A stretch of 64,000 nucleotides of DNA, from assembly GCF_013618475.1 (NCBI RefSeq), contig NZ_JABJVN010000001.1, positions 186,001 to 250,000 of the forward strand, in the 5' to 3' direction. Within the stretch, counting starts at the first letter, position 1. The number at the start of each line of letters is the position of its first letter. Origin of the DNA: Saccharibacillus deserti (GTDB lineage Bacteria; Bacillota; Bacilli; Paenibacillales; Paenibacillaceae). Shown in pieces: positions 28,791 to 36,144 of this stretch. The notes under the pieces are model-generated. The model made no database searches and was not told the DNA's origin. It was given only the letters and a program-made list of their open reading frames with translations. Both the position numbers and the translations under genes were made by a program.

Positions 28791-29557
28791 AATTATCGGA
28801 ACGTTTGAATACGATTTGCCAATCTATTCCGCCGGGCAGCCGCCTGGCGGATATCGGCTCGGATCATGCCCTGCTGCCGACCTGTGCCGTGCTGGAAGGC
28901 CGGGTCGTTTCGGCGATTGCGGGCGAAGTGAACCGTGGGCCTTATGAAGCGGCATCGAAACAGGTTTCGGAAGCGGGACTTCAAGGCAAAATCGAAGTGC
29001 GGCTTGGCGACGGCCTGGCCGCAATCGAAGCGGGGGAAGCGGACGTCGTGACGATCGCCGGCATGGGAGGCGCGCTGATCGTCCGTATTTTGACGGAAGG
29101 CCGGGCCAAGCTTGCCGGTGTGCAGCGGTTGATTCTCCAGCCGAATGTCGGCGAAGATCTGGTCCGCCGCTGGCTGCTGGAAGAAGGCTGGCTGCTGACC
29201 GGAGAAACGATTCTTGAAGAAGACGGGAAAATTTACGAGGTGTTGACCGGAGACCGCAGTCCGTCGGCGGAAACGGAAAATGCCCGCCTCTATGCGGACA
29301 CGACCGTGGGAGAACCGCCGGTTAGACTGGATCGGGAACAGCTGATTGACTTCGGACCTTTCCTCGTTCGCGAAGCTTCGCCGGTATTCCGCGGCAAATG
29401 GATCGGCGAAATCGACAAACTGGAATGGGTTGCGGAATCGATGGGCCGTTCAGACAGCAGCGATGCACGCGGCAAAAAGGAAGCCCTGGAACGACGCATC
29501 GAATCGCTCAAGGAGGTGCTGGCATGTTTGCCAAAGGACAAACCGTTATCCAACTGA
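28787..29557 (+). CDS. trmK: tRNA (adenine(22)-N(1))-methyltransferase TrmK
   Basis: A 256-residue SAM-dependent methyltransferase that makes m1A22 in bacterial tRNAs. It begins MKLSERLNTICQSIPPGS, followed by the SAM-binding motif ADIGSDHALLPT, TIAGMGGALI, and a C-terminal coiled coil. The ATG at 28787 overlaps the upstream stop (ATGA). Its end overlaps the next gene by 34 bases, and in both genes the frames look intact. The rpoD-trmK-nif3 neighbourhood is conserved in Bacillales. Confidence 0.94.
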   Translation: MKLSERLNTICQSIPPGSRLADIGSDHALLPTCAVLEGRVVSAIAGEVNRGPYEAASKQVSEAGLQGKIEVRLGDGLAAIEAGEADVVTIAGMGGALIVRILTEGRAKLAGVQRLILQPNVGEDLVRRWLLEEGWLLTGETILEEDGKIYEVLTGDRSPSAETENARLYADTTVGEPPVRLDREQLIDFGPFLVREASPVFRGKWIGEIDKLEWVAESMGRSDSSDARGKKEALERRIESLKEVLACLPKDKPLSN

Positions 29558-30639
29558 TGGAGAAGTTTGCGCCGAAAGCGCTGGCCGTGGAAAACGACAA
29601 AATCGGTTTGCAGCTCGGCACATTGAATAAAGAGATTACGAAGGTGCTGGTCGCGCTTGACGTGACGGATGAAGTGGTGGACGAAGCGATCGCGATCGGC
29701 GCCAATCTGATTGTCGCGCATCATGCGATCATTTTCCGGCCGCTGGCCCATCTGCGCACGGATACGCCGATGGGAGCGCTGTACGAAAAGCTGATCAAGC
29801 ACGATATCGCCGTTTATATCAGCCATACGAATCTGGATGTGGCGGAAGGCGGCATGAACGACTGGATGGCTTCCCTCGTGGGGATCGCCGAACCCAAGCC
29901 TCTCGAAGAACTCCAAAGCGAGAAGCTCTACAAGCTGGTCGTTTATGTGCCGAAAAGCCATCATCAAGGTGTGCTGGATGCGATTCTGGCTGCCGGAGCA
30001 GGGACAATCGGCGAGTATTCGCACTGCAGTTTCAATACCGAAGGCACAGGTACTTTTCTTCCGGGACAACAGACGAACCCGTATCTGGGAAGTCCGGGCA
30101 AACTGGAACGCGCCGAAGAAATACGAATCGAGACGGTGCTGGGCGAAAGCCGGCGCTCCAAGATCATTCAGGCCATGCTGAAAGCTCACCCGTACGAAGA
30201 AGTCGCTTACGACTTGTACGCGTTGGAGCAAAAAGGGAAATCTTTCGGATTGGGCCGTATCGGGCGTCTGGCACAGCCCAAAACGCTGGCCGAGCTGACG
30301 GAAACCGTCAAACGGGGATTCGATGTGCCGGCCGCTCGTGTCGTCGGCGATCCCGGGCGCTTGATCAAAAAAGCGGCGGTGCTCGGCGGATCGGGAAGCC
30401 GTTATATCCATCATGCGATCCGCCAGGGGGCCGATGTGCTTATTACCGGAGATATCGATTACCATACGGCGCATGATGCACTGATGGCCGGACTGTCGAT
30501 TATCGATCCGGGACACAATTCGGAGAAGATCATGAAACGCGAAGTGGCGCAGCTGCTGGGCGGCATGCTCACCGAGAGCGGAAGCGAAACGACCGTCCAC
30601 GCTTCGGAACCGAACACGGAACCTTTCCGATTCATGTAA
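29524..30639 (+). CDS. Nif3-like dinuclear metal centre hexameric protein (YqfO family)
   Basis: A 371-residue protein with the NIF3 core split by an inserted central domain (about residues 130-230, containing KSHHQGVLDAILAAGAG). Metal-ligand motifs are IVAHHAIIFRPL and SHTNLDVAEGG in the N-terminal half, and TGDIDYHTAHDA near the C-terminus. Bacterial members have been linked to GTP cyclohydrolase-like and metal-insertion roles, but no function is settled. The ATG at 29524 follows AAGGAGG and lies inside the end of trmK. Confidence 0.92.
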   Translation: MFAKGQTVIQLMEKFAPKALAVENDKIGLQLGTLNKEITKVLVALDVTDEVVDEAIAIGANLIVAHHAIIFRPLAHLRTDTPMGALYEKLIKHDIAVYISHTNLDVAEGGMNDWMASLVGIAEPKPLEELQSEKLYKLVVYVPKSHHQGVLDAILAAGAGTIGEYSHCSFNTEGTGTFLPGQQTNPYLGSPGKLERAEEIRIETVLGESRRSKIIQAMLKAHPYEEVAYDLYALEQKGKSFGLGRIGRLAQPKTLAELTETVKRGFDVPAARVVGDPGRLIKKAAVLGGSGSRYIHHAIRQGADVLITGDIDYHTAHDALMAGLSIIDPGHNSEKIMKREVAQLLGGMLTESGSETTVHASEPNTEPFRFM

Positions 30640-30650
30640 AGAAAAAAAGC

Positions 30651-30679
30651 TTGTCACCCATGAATATTCGCGGTATAAT
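30651..30679 (+). promoter_or_regulatory. Sigma-A promoter of rnpB
   Basis: TTGTCA (30651-30656), a 17-bp spacer and a perfect TATAAT (30674-30679). The expected start of transcription falls near base 30686, just upstream of the RNase P RNA P1 helix. Confidence 0.88.
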
Positions 30680-30689
30680 AAGTGCCGTT

Positions 30690-31112
30690 GCTTAAGGGAA
30701 GTTTAACAGACAATCGCCGGTGCCGCGTAAGGCGGTACGGGAGGAAAGTCCGGGCTTCGTAGGGCAGGATGCTGGATAACGTCCAGTCAGCGCGAGCTGA
30801 AGGATTAGTGCCACAGAAATGGACCGCCGATGGCCGCCTTCGGGTGTGCACAGGTAAGGGTGGAACCGGAGTGTAAGAGACTCCGAGGGGCGCTGGTGAC
30901 TTCGTCCCTGGTAAACCCCATTCGAAGCAAGACCTAATGAAACGCGGTTCCCGGCTTGCCGGGGACGGCCCTTGCCCGGGGTGCGTTTAGGTTGGTCGCT
31001 CGAGCCGTACAGCAATGTGCGGCCTAGACAGATGATTGTCGCTCACAGCGGGAGGGTAGTTCCCGTCTGCACCGCAAACGAGCACAGAACCCGGCTTACG
31101 GTAAGCTTTCCG
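30690..31112 (+). ncRNA. rnpB: RNase P RNA, class A (bacterial ancestral type)
   Basis: The catalytic RNA that trims tRNA 5' leaders. Conserved blocks in order: ACAGACAATCGCC, GGAGGAAAGTCCGGGCT, AGGGCAGGATGCTGGATAACG, AGTGCCACAGAAA, ACCGCCGATGGCC, AGGTAAGGGTGGAA, GGTAAACCCC, AGCAAGACC, GGCCTAGACAGATGATTG, and CAGAACCCGGCTTACG. GGAAG near the 5' end pairs with CTTTCC at the 3' end as helix P1. The ACCGCCGATGGCC block and overall layout match the E. coli type, not the Bacillus B type. Ends are set from P1 and may shift by several bases. Confidence 0.95.
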
Positions 31113-31194
31113 AACTGCGCAACCCACAAAATTTGGACCTCGTCCGACGACGGTCCGAAGCAAAAGGATTTTTTGCACGAACAATCCGATTTGG

Positions 31195-31237
31195 CGGCGT
31201 CCGTCTTCTTCGAAAGAAGAAAGCGGGCGCCGTTTTG
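31195..31237 (+). terminator. Probable terminator downstream of rnpB
   Basis: GGCGTCCG (31196-31203) pairs with CGGGCGCC (31224-31231), extended by CTTCTT/AAGAAG around a short loop, then GTTTTGC. The T-run is short. A second GC hairpin (GGACC/GGTCC) lies at 31132-31155. Confidence 0.5.
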
Positions 31238-31308
31238 CATAGGAATCGGACGGGAAAGGCAGCTCGGGTCCGTTTGGAAATCACGGCGTGGGCCAAGTCA
31301 TGGATAAA

Positions 31309-31331
31309 GCCGATAAACATTGTTTATCGGC
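31309..31331. repeat. Perfect 23-bp palindrome (11-bp arms, 1-nt centre)
   Basis: GCCGATAAACA and its exact reverse complement flank a single T. No T-run follows and the loop would be too tight for a natural terminator, so a DNA-binding site is more likely. It lies 130 bp upstream of the ypuI-like gene. Confidence 0.7.
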
Positions 31332-31462
31332 AGCGGTAATACGGGCTCGCCGGATGCTTTTGCTTAAAATTTATGCTACGATGGACGGAAGAAGGAACAG
31401 GGTTTGCAAGGAAGCCCGTTTCGCGCGTCCGCGCGATCAAATACCAAGGGGGAACCGCCGTT

Positions 31463-31963
31463 ATGCCAGCGTCCAACGTACAGAAATTGTGTGAATCGAC
31501 CAGGGAAAAGTTGAAAACCGCCATCGTGAGAATCGAAGCTTTTTTGAACGAATACTCGCTGCCTCAGCTTGCCGAATCGCAGGATGAGGAAGAAATCGCT
31601 TATTACAAAGGATTTTTAGCCGATCTCCGTCATCTGCTTGTGTTCTCGGAAACCTCCTCCGAAAAAATCGGGGTGCTACTCCGCCGGGCCAATTTTGATG
31701 TCAATTCCGCGGAGGATACGCTGTACAAGGTCTATCATAACGTCATCAACAGTTTCTTTTATCCGAAAAACGAATGTTACGCCGAAGACGGCCGTTATGC
31801 GTACACGGGGCAGGAAGCGATCCGTTTCCGCCGGCACATTGCGCCTACCGCGCGCGAAGTGATTCTCGACGTCACCAAAACGTACGAAGAACTTCGCGAC
31901 GACCTGGATTACTACGAGAGCGATTATCTCAGCCAGCGTCGGATGAGCGCGCCGCGTTCGTAA
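31463..31963 (+). CDS. YpuI-like protein (DUF3907 family)
   Basis: A 166-residue soluble, mostly helical protein with no signal peptide. The segments STREKLKTAIVRIEAFLNEY, YYKGFLADLRHLLVFSE, RRANFDVNSAEDTLYKVYHN and the C-terminal TKTYEELRDDLDYYESDYL resemble the YpuI/DUF3907 family of Bacillales, whose function is unknown. The start is the ATG at 31463 after AAGGGGGA. It is monocistronic as far as I can see. Assignment rests on recall of family appearance, so it is moderate. Confidence 0.75.
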   Translation: MPASNVQKLCESTREKLKTAIVRIEAFLNEYSLPQLAESQDEEEIAYYKGFLADLRHLLVFSETSSEKIGVLLRRANFDVNSAEDTLYKVYHNVINSFFYPKNECYAEDGRYAYTGQEAIRFRRHIAPTAREVILDVTKTYEELRDDLDYYESDYLSQRRMSAPRS

Positions 31964-32065
31964 GTTTTTCCGAAATCCCGGATAACCGCTTCGGAAGTCC
32001 CGTTGCACGGCTCCGGCCGTTGGGGTTAAGCTAAACTTGAAACCGATGGAAGGAGAGTGCAGCCG

Positions 32066-32839
32066 ATGATTATTGATCCGAGGACGGCCAAGCAGCTCAT
32101 CGAACTTCAATGGATGGACAGTATGAATCTGGACAAGTCCGCAATAAAAAATATGGAGCAGGGCAAAATCGATTCGTCGGTCTTTGCCACACTGCTGCAG
32201 CAGAAGATGGATCAATCGGGGACGGGGTCGATCTCGGCCCAGGAATTGATGAAAACGCTCGATGCGATCGCGCTTCCGGCCGATCGGGTGGGTTCGATGA
32301 AGCAGGGGGCCACTTCGCTTGAAGGCGCTTCTCAAAGCGCTTCGTCGCTGGACAGGTCATCCGCCAAGATCGAGATGCCGTCCGTGTCCGAACCGACCGT
32401 CAAATCCGGAACGCCGAATGCGAATGCCGCCCAATACGCGGATATCGTGCAGGCGGCGAGCTCCAAATACGGAATTCCGCAGTCTTTGATCAACGGCATC
32501 ATCGATGCGGAATCGTCGTTCAATCCGAACGCCCAGTCGGGCGCCGGTGCCAAAGGCCTCATGCAGCTGATGGACGGGACGGCCGCGGGACTCGGTGTCA
32601 AAAATTCGTTCGATCCGGAGCAGAACATCAACGGAGGCGCCAGCTACATCGCTTCCATGCTGCTTCGTTTCGACGGTTCCCAGCGTTTGGCGCTTGCCGC
32701 TTACAACGCGGGTCCGGGCACACTCCAGCGTTTGGGCATCCGAACCGAAGCCGATTTGGATGCCAATTTCGACCGGCTCCCACGCGAGACGCAAAATTAT
32801 ATCGGCCGGGTAGAAAAGGCTCAAGCCAAATACATTTGA
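32066..32839 (+). CDS. Lytic transglycosylase domain protein (SLT fold)
   Basis: A 257-residue protein whose C-terminal half (about 125-257) is a Slt/MltE-type transglycosylase: IIDAESSFNPNAQSGAGAKG with the catalytic Glu, GLMQLMDGTAAGLGV, and ALAAYNAGPGTLQRLG. It would cleave the MurNAc-GlcNAc bond with formation of 1,6-anhydro ends. The N-terminal half is polar and Ser-rich; no signal peptide is visible, a feature shared with some Bacillus enzymes of this type. The ATG at 32066 has better spacing to GGAAGGAG than a GTG at 32057. A terminator follows. Confidence 0.9.
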   Translation: MIIDPRTAKQLIELQWMDSMNLDKSAIKNMEQGKIDSSVFATLLQQKMDQSGTGSISAQELMKTLDAIALPADRVGSMKQGATSLEGASQSASSLDRSSAKIEMPSVSEPTVKSGTPNANAAQYADIVQAASSKYGIPQSLINGIIDAESSFNPNAQSGAGAKGLMQLMDGTAAGLGVKNSFDPEQNINGGASYIASMLLRFDGSQRLALAAYNAGPGTLQRLGIRTEADLDANFDRLPRETQNYIGRVEKAQAKYI

Positions 32840-32868
32840 GCCGATTCGGCGCAGTCGAAGATCAAAAA

Positions 32869-32901
32869 GGAGAAGCCCGGCTTTTCCTTTTTGATCTTTT
32901 T
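32869..32901 (+). terminator. Terminator after the lytic transglycosylase gene
   Basis: AGATCAAAAAGGA pairs with TCCTTTTTGATCT around a short loop, ending in TTTTT. Confidence 0.88.
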
Positions 32902-32960
32902 GCCGTCTGTTGGGAGTGCGGCTGCACGGAATATAAGGAATGGAAAGAAGGTCAAGATTC

Positions 32961-34112
32961 ATGCTTAATTTCGATCACGCGGCTTCGACGCCGGTTCATC
33001 CGGACGTCATCCGTACCATAAGCGAAGTGACGGAGGCGCACAGCGGCAATCCTTCTTCGATTCACCGAGGAGGACAGGCTGCTTCCAGACTGCTGGAGCG
33101 TTCGCGCGAAGTCTGTGCGGCTGCGCTCGGCGTCCAAAGTGCGGAAATCGTCTTCACTTCTGGGGCGACGGAGAGCAACAATCTGGCCGTGAAAGGAATG
33201 CTGCTGGGCCGCGTCGACGGCAGACGGCATATCGTAACGACACAAATCGAGCATGCTTCGGTATATGAAAGCTGCCGCCAGCTCGAAAGTTTCGGCTTTG
33301 AAGTTACCTATGTGGCGCCGGAAGCGGATGGCACGGTCCGTCCCGAGCGGATATTGGGTGCGGTGCGCAAAGATACCGCATTGGTGAGCGTCATCCACGT
33401 GAATAACGAGACTGGAGCTGTCCAGCCCGTCGAAGAGATCGGCCGGCAGTTGAAGCGCCGCGACGCACGCGTACGATTTCATGTCGACGGCGTTCAGGGC
33501 TTCGGCCGCCTTGCTCTTGGGCTGAATGCCGCCGGGATCGATCTGTACAGTCTGTCGGCACACAAGATTGGCGGTCCGCGCGGAGTCGGTCTGCTGGTGG
33601 TCCGCAGCGGAGTCCGTCTATTCCCGCTGATATCGGGCGGTACGCAGGAAAGCGGGCTGCGTGCCGGTACGGAAAACGTACCTTCGATTGTCGGAGCGGC
33701 CAAAGCTTTCCGGCTTGCGGCGGAAGGACAGCCCGAGCGCGCCGAGCGGATGAATCTGCTGCGTGAATATGCGGTGCGGGAAGTGCGTAAGCATAAAGCG
33801 CTGACGCTGACCGAACCCGCACATCCCGCACCGCATATTGTACATTTTACATTTCCGGGGTTGAAATCGCAGGTGATTCTGCATACGCTTGAAGAGCTCG
33901 GCGTTCTTGTGTCGGCTCAATCCGCCTGCTCGGCAAAAACCGAGAAACCGAGCCGGGTTCTCGAAGCGATGGGGCGCGATCGCGCCCATGCGACTTCGGG
34001 GATCCGCTTCAGTCTGGGAGACGGGCATACGCAAGAAGAAATCCGGCTGCTGTCGGAGGCGCTGGAACAGGCCGTGAGCCGGCTGGCGCCGTTTGAGGGG
34101 AGAAAAAGATAA
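32961..34112 (+). CDS. Cysteine desulfurase (NifS/IscS family, ThiI-linked)
   Basis: A 383-residue PLP enzyme that removes sulfur from cysteine. Visible are the N-terminal NFDHAASTPVHP, the internal ATESNNLAVKG and HVNNETGAVQP, the PLP lysine in SLSAHKIGGPRGVG, and the persulfide cysteine in SAQSACSA. Because it sits 3 bp upstream of thiI it most likely feeds sulfur to ThiI for 4-thiouridine in tRNA (the NifZ role in B. subtilis) rather than general Fe-S assembly. The ATG at 32961 follows AAAGAAGG; an ATG seven codons earlier lacks a site. Confidence 0.93.
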   Translation: MLNFDHAASTPVHPDVIRTISEVTEAHSGNPSSIHRGGQAASRLLERSREVCAAALGVQSAEIVFTSGATESNNLAVKGMLLGRVDGRRHIVTTQIEHASVYESCRQLESFGFEVTYVAPEADGTVRPERILGAVRKDTALVSVIHVNNETGAVQPVEEIGRQLKRRDARVRFHVDGVQGFGRLALGLNAAGIDLYSLSAHKIGGPRGVGLLVVRSGVRLFPLISGGTQESGLRAGTENVPSIVGAAKAFRLAAEGQPERAERMNLLREYAVREVRKHKALTLTEPAHPAPHIVHFTFPGLKSQVILHTLEELGVLVSAQSACSAKTEKPSRVLEAMGRDRAHATSGIRFSLGDGHTQEEIRLLSEALEQAVSRLAPFEGRKR

Positions 34113-34115
34113 CGA

Positions 34116-35357
34116 ATGAAGAAATACGATTACCTGCTGCTGCGTTTTGGCGAATTGACCTTAAAAGGGCGCAACCGCGCGAAGTTTGAAAAAGCGGCCG
34201 TCGAGCATGTCCGGGCGCTGCTGCGTCCTTATCCGGAAGCCAAAGTGCGCCGCGAATTCGGACGTATTTATGTCGATCCGGGCAGCGGACAGGCCGAAAC
34301 GCTTATTCCGGTACTGCAGAACGTCTTCGGCATGACGTCGATGAGTCCGGTGCGTGCCGTGAAGCCCGAACTGGACGAGATTATCCGCGCGGCCGGAGAA
34401 CTGCTCGAAGCGATGGAGCTCAAACGCGAAACGACATTCAAGACGAATGTCCGCCGCGTCTGGAAAGACTTCCCGCATTCGTCACAGGAATCCAATCCGC
34501 TGATTGCTTCTCCGCTGCTCAAGCGGTTTCCGCTGCTCAAAGTCGATGTGCGGGAACCGGAGCTGGAACTGCGGATCGAAATCCGGGACCAATTCGCTTA
34601 TGTATACGGCGAAGTGATTCCGGGAGCGGGAGGCTTCCCTCTTGGAACAAACGGGAAAGCGCTGCTTCTGCTGTCGGGAGGAATCGACAGCCCGGTGGCC
34701 GGCTGGTCGGCGCTTCGCCGCGGACTGGAAGTGGAGTGTATCCATTTCCACAGTTATCCGTTCACCAGCGAAAAAGCGAAAGAAAAAGTCGTCGACCTCG
34801 CTCAGGCTCTGGCCGAGTATGCGGGCAAAATCCGTCTGCACATCGTGCCTTTTACCGAAGTTCAGACTTCGTTTACCCAGATGGGACAGGATAATCTGAT
34901 GATTACGCTGATGCGGCGGGCCATGCTCCGGATCGCGACCAAAGTCGCGGAGCGGGAAAAGGCACTCGCGCTCATAACGGGAGAAAGTCTCGGCCAGGTC
35001 GCCAGCCAGACGCTGCCCAGCATGAACGTGATCGAACGCGCGACCGAGCTGCCCATTCTGCGGCCGCTCGTCATGACGGACAAAGACGAGATCATCCGTC
35101 TGTCGCGCCGGATCGGAACCTACGATATTTCCATCCTGCCTTACGAAGACTGCTGCACGCTGTTTGTGCCGAAGTCGCCGACGACCAATCCCAATCTGCG
35201 GATCGTCAACAAGGTCGAAGCCGTTACGCCGAATCTTGAGCGTTTGATCGAAGAAGCGGCCGACGGTACGGAAACGATCGAACTGTTTGCGGGCGGTTCG
35301 CGCAGCCGAAGCAATCAAGAAGGCGAAGAATCGCCGGCCAATCCCGATTGGTTCTGA
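34116..35357 (+). CDS. thiI: tRNA uracil 4-sulfurtransferase ThiI
   Basis: A 413-residue enzyme that installs 4-thiouridine at position 8 of tRNA. It has an N-terminal ferredoxin-like and THUMP domain (about 1-165), and a PP-loop ATPase with LLLSGGIDSPVAGW (about residues 184-197) and ITGESLGQVASQTLPSM. The catalytic cysteine region is EDCCTLFVPKSPTTNP. There is no C-terminal rhodanese domain, as in Bacillus and unlike E. coli, so sulfur must come directly from the adjacent desulfurase. Confidence 0.96.
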   Translation: MKKYDYLLLRFGELTLKGRNRAKFEKAAVEHVRALLRPYPEAKVRREFGRIYVDPGSGQAETLIPVLQNVFGMTSMSPVRAVKPELDEIIRAAGELLEAMELKRETTFKTNVRRVWKDFPHSSQESNPLIASPLLKRFPLLKVDVREPELELRIEIRDQFAYVYGEVIPGAGGFPLGTNGKALLLLSGGIDSPVAGWSALRRGLEVECIHFHSYPFTSEKAKEKVVDLAQALAEYAGKIRLHIVPFTEVQTSFTQMGQDNLMITLMRRAMLRIATKVAEREKALALITGESLGQVASQTLPSMNVIERATELPILRPLVMTDKDEIIRLSRRIGTYDISILPYEDCCTLFVPKSPTTNPNLRIVNKVEAVTPNLERLIEEAADGTETIELFAGGSRSRSNQEGEESPANPDWF

Positions 35358-35492
35358 AGAACGCGGCCGCGCTCTCCAAGATTTGCCGAACCGCTGAATA
35401 AACAGCCGTAGATTTCCGATAATAACAAGGATGGGATACGCAGTTTCCGCGTATGCCAGGATAGGCGAAAATTCCGCAAGAGGAGAATCGGG

Positions 35493-36005
35493 ATGCCAAA
35501 CAATAATAAAAGGGCTGTCGGAATTTTTGTTTTAGCTGCCGGACTGATTATTCTCCTGGGACAGTGGGGCGTATTTTCTTTTCTGGGACGGGTGTTCTGG
35601 CCGCTGCTCATCCTGCTGCCGGGGGTAGCCCTCCATCTGGCTTTCGCAGCCCGCACCCTTCCGGCCTGGGTACTTGTTCCGGGCGGAACATTGACCGTGT
35701 ACGGCATTGTGTTTTCTCTATGCAATACCTGGGGGTTCGGTTTGATTGAAGTGCTGTGGCCCGCGTTCCTGCTGGGTCCGGGCGTCGGTCTGTACGAGTA
35801 CGCGCTGCTCGATTCGGTACGTCCGAAAGGCATTTATTACGCGTCGCTGGGTTTGATCGGTCTGTCGATCCTGCTGTTTATTTTCAGTTTGCTCGGCGCT
35901 TTTTTTCTCTACGCCTTCTCGGTTATTTTGATTCTGGCAGGAGCCTGGCTGGTTTTTTGGCCTGAATCCGGGGCGGGCAAACGAAGCGGTTGGCGTAAAA
36001 TGTAA
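35493..36005 (+). CDS. Hypothetical small membrane protein
   Basis: A 170-residue protein with about five hydrophobic helices and almost no soluble domain, ending in a basic tail KRSGWRKM. The repeated pattern of a Leu/Ile helix followed by FWPLLILLPG and EVLWPAFLLGPG resembles the membrane segment of LiaF-type stress proteins and similar small membrane proteins; I assign no function. The ATG at 35493 follows AAGAGGAG. It stands alone between thiI and the typA promoter. Confidence 0.8.
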   Translation: MPNNNKRAVGIFVLAAGLIILLGQWGVFSFLGRVFWPLLILLPGVALHLAFAARTLPAWVLVPGGTLTVYGIVFSLCNTWGFGLIEVLWPAFLLGPGVGLYEYALLDSVRPKGIYYASLGLIGLSILLFIFSLLGAFFLYAFSVILILAGAWLVFWPESGAGKRSGWRKM

Positions 36006-36011
36006 AAAGGC

Positions 36012-36039
36012 TTGAAATTTCATGAAAATCATGTATAAT
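36012..36039 (+). promoter_or_regulatory. Sigma-A promoter of typA
   Basis: TTGAAA (36012-36017), a 16-bp spacer and TATAAT (36034-36039). This gives a leader of about 100 nt before the typA start. Confidence 0.8.
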
Positions 36040-36053
36040 CAAAGGGATCGAGG

Positions 36054-36083
36054 AGCGTCGGCAGTGTTGCCAGACGCTTCTTT
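36054..36083 (+). promoter_or_regulatory. Hairpin in the typA 5' leader
   Basis: AGCGTC-GGCA and TGCC-GACGCT form a 10-bp stem with one bulged A and a 4-nt loop, followed by TCTTTTG. It begins within about 10 nt of the predicted transcription start. It may be an attenuator or a 5'-end stability element; the T-run is short. Confidence 0.5.
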
Positions 36084-36144
36084 TGTGAGAATCCCAAGGA
36101 CAAGTTTTTTAAACATTTTTAATAGAGAAGGGAACATTCCATTC

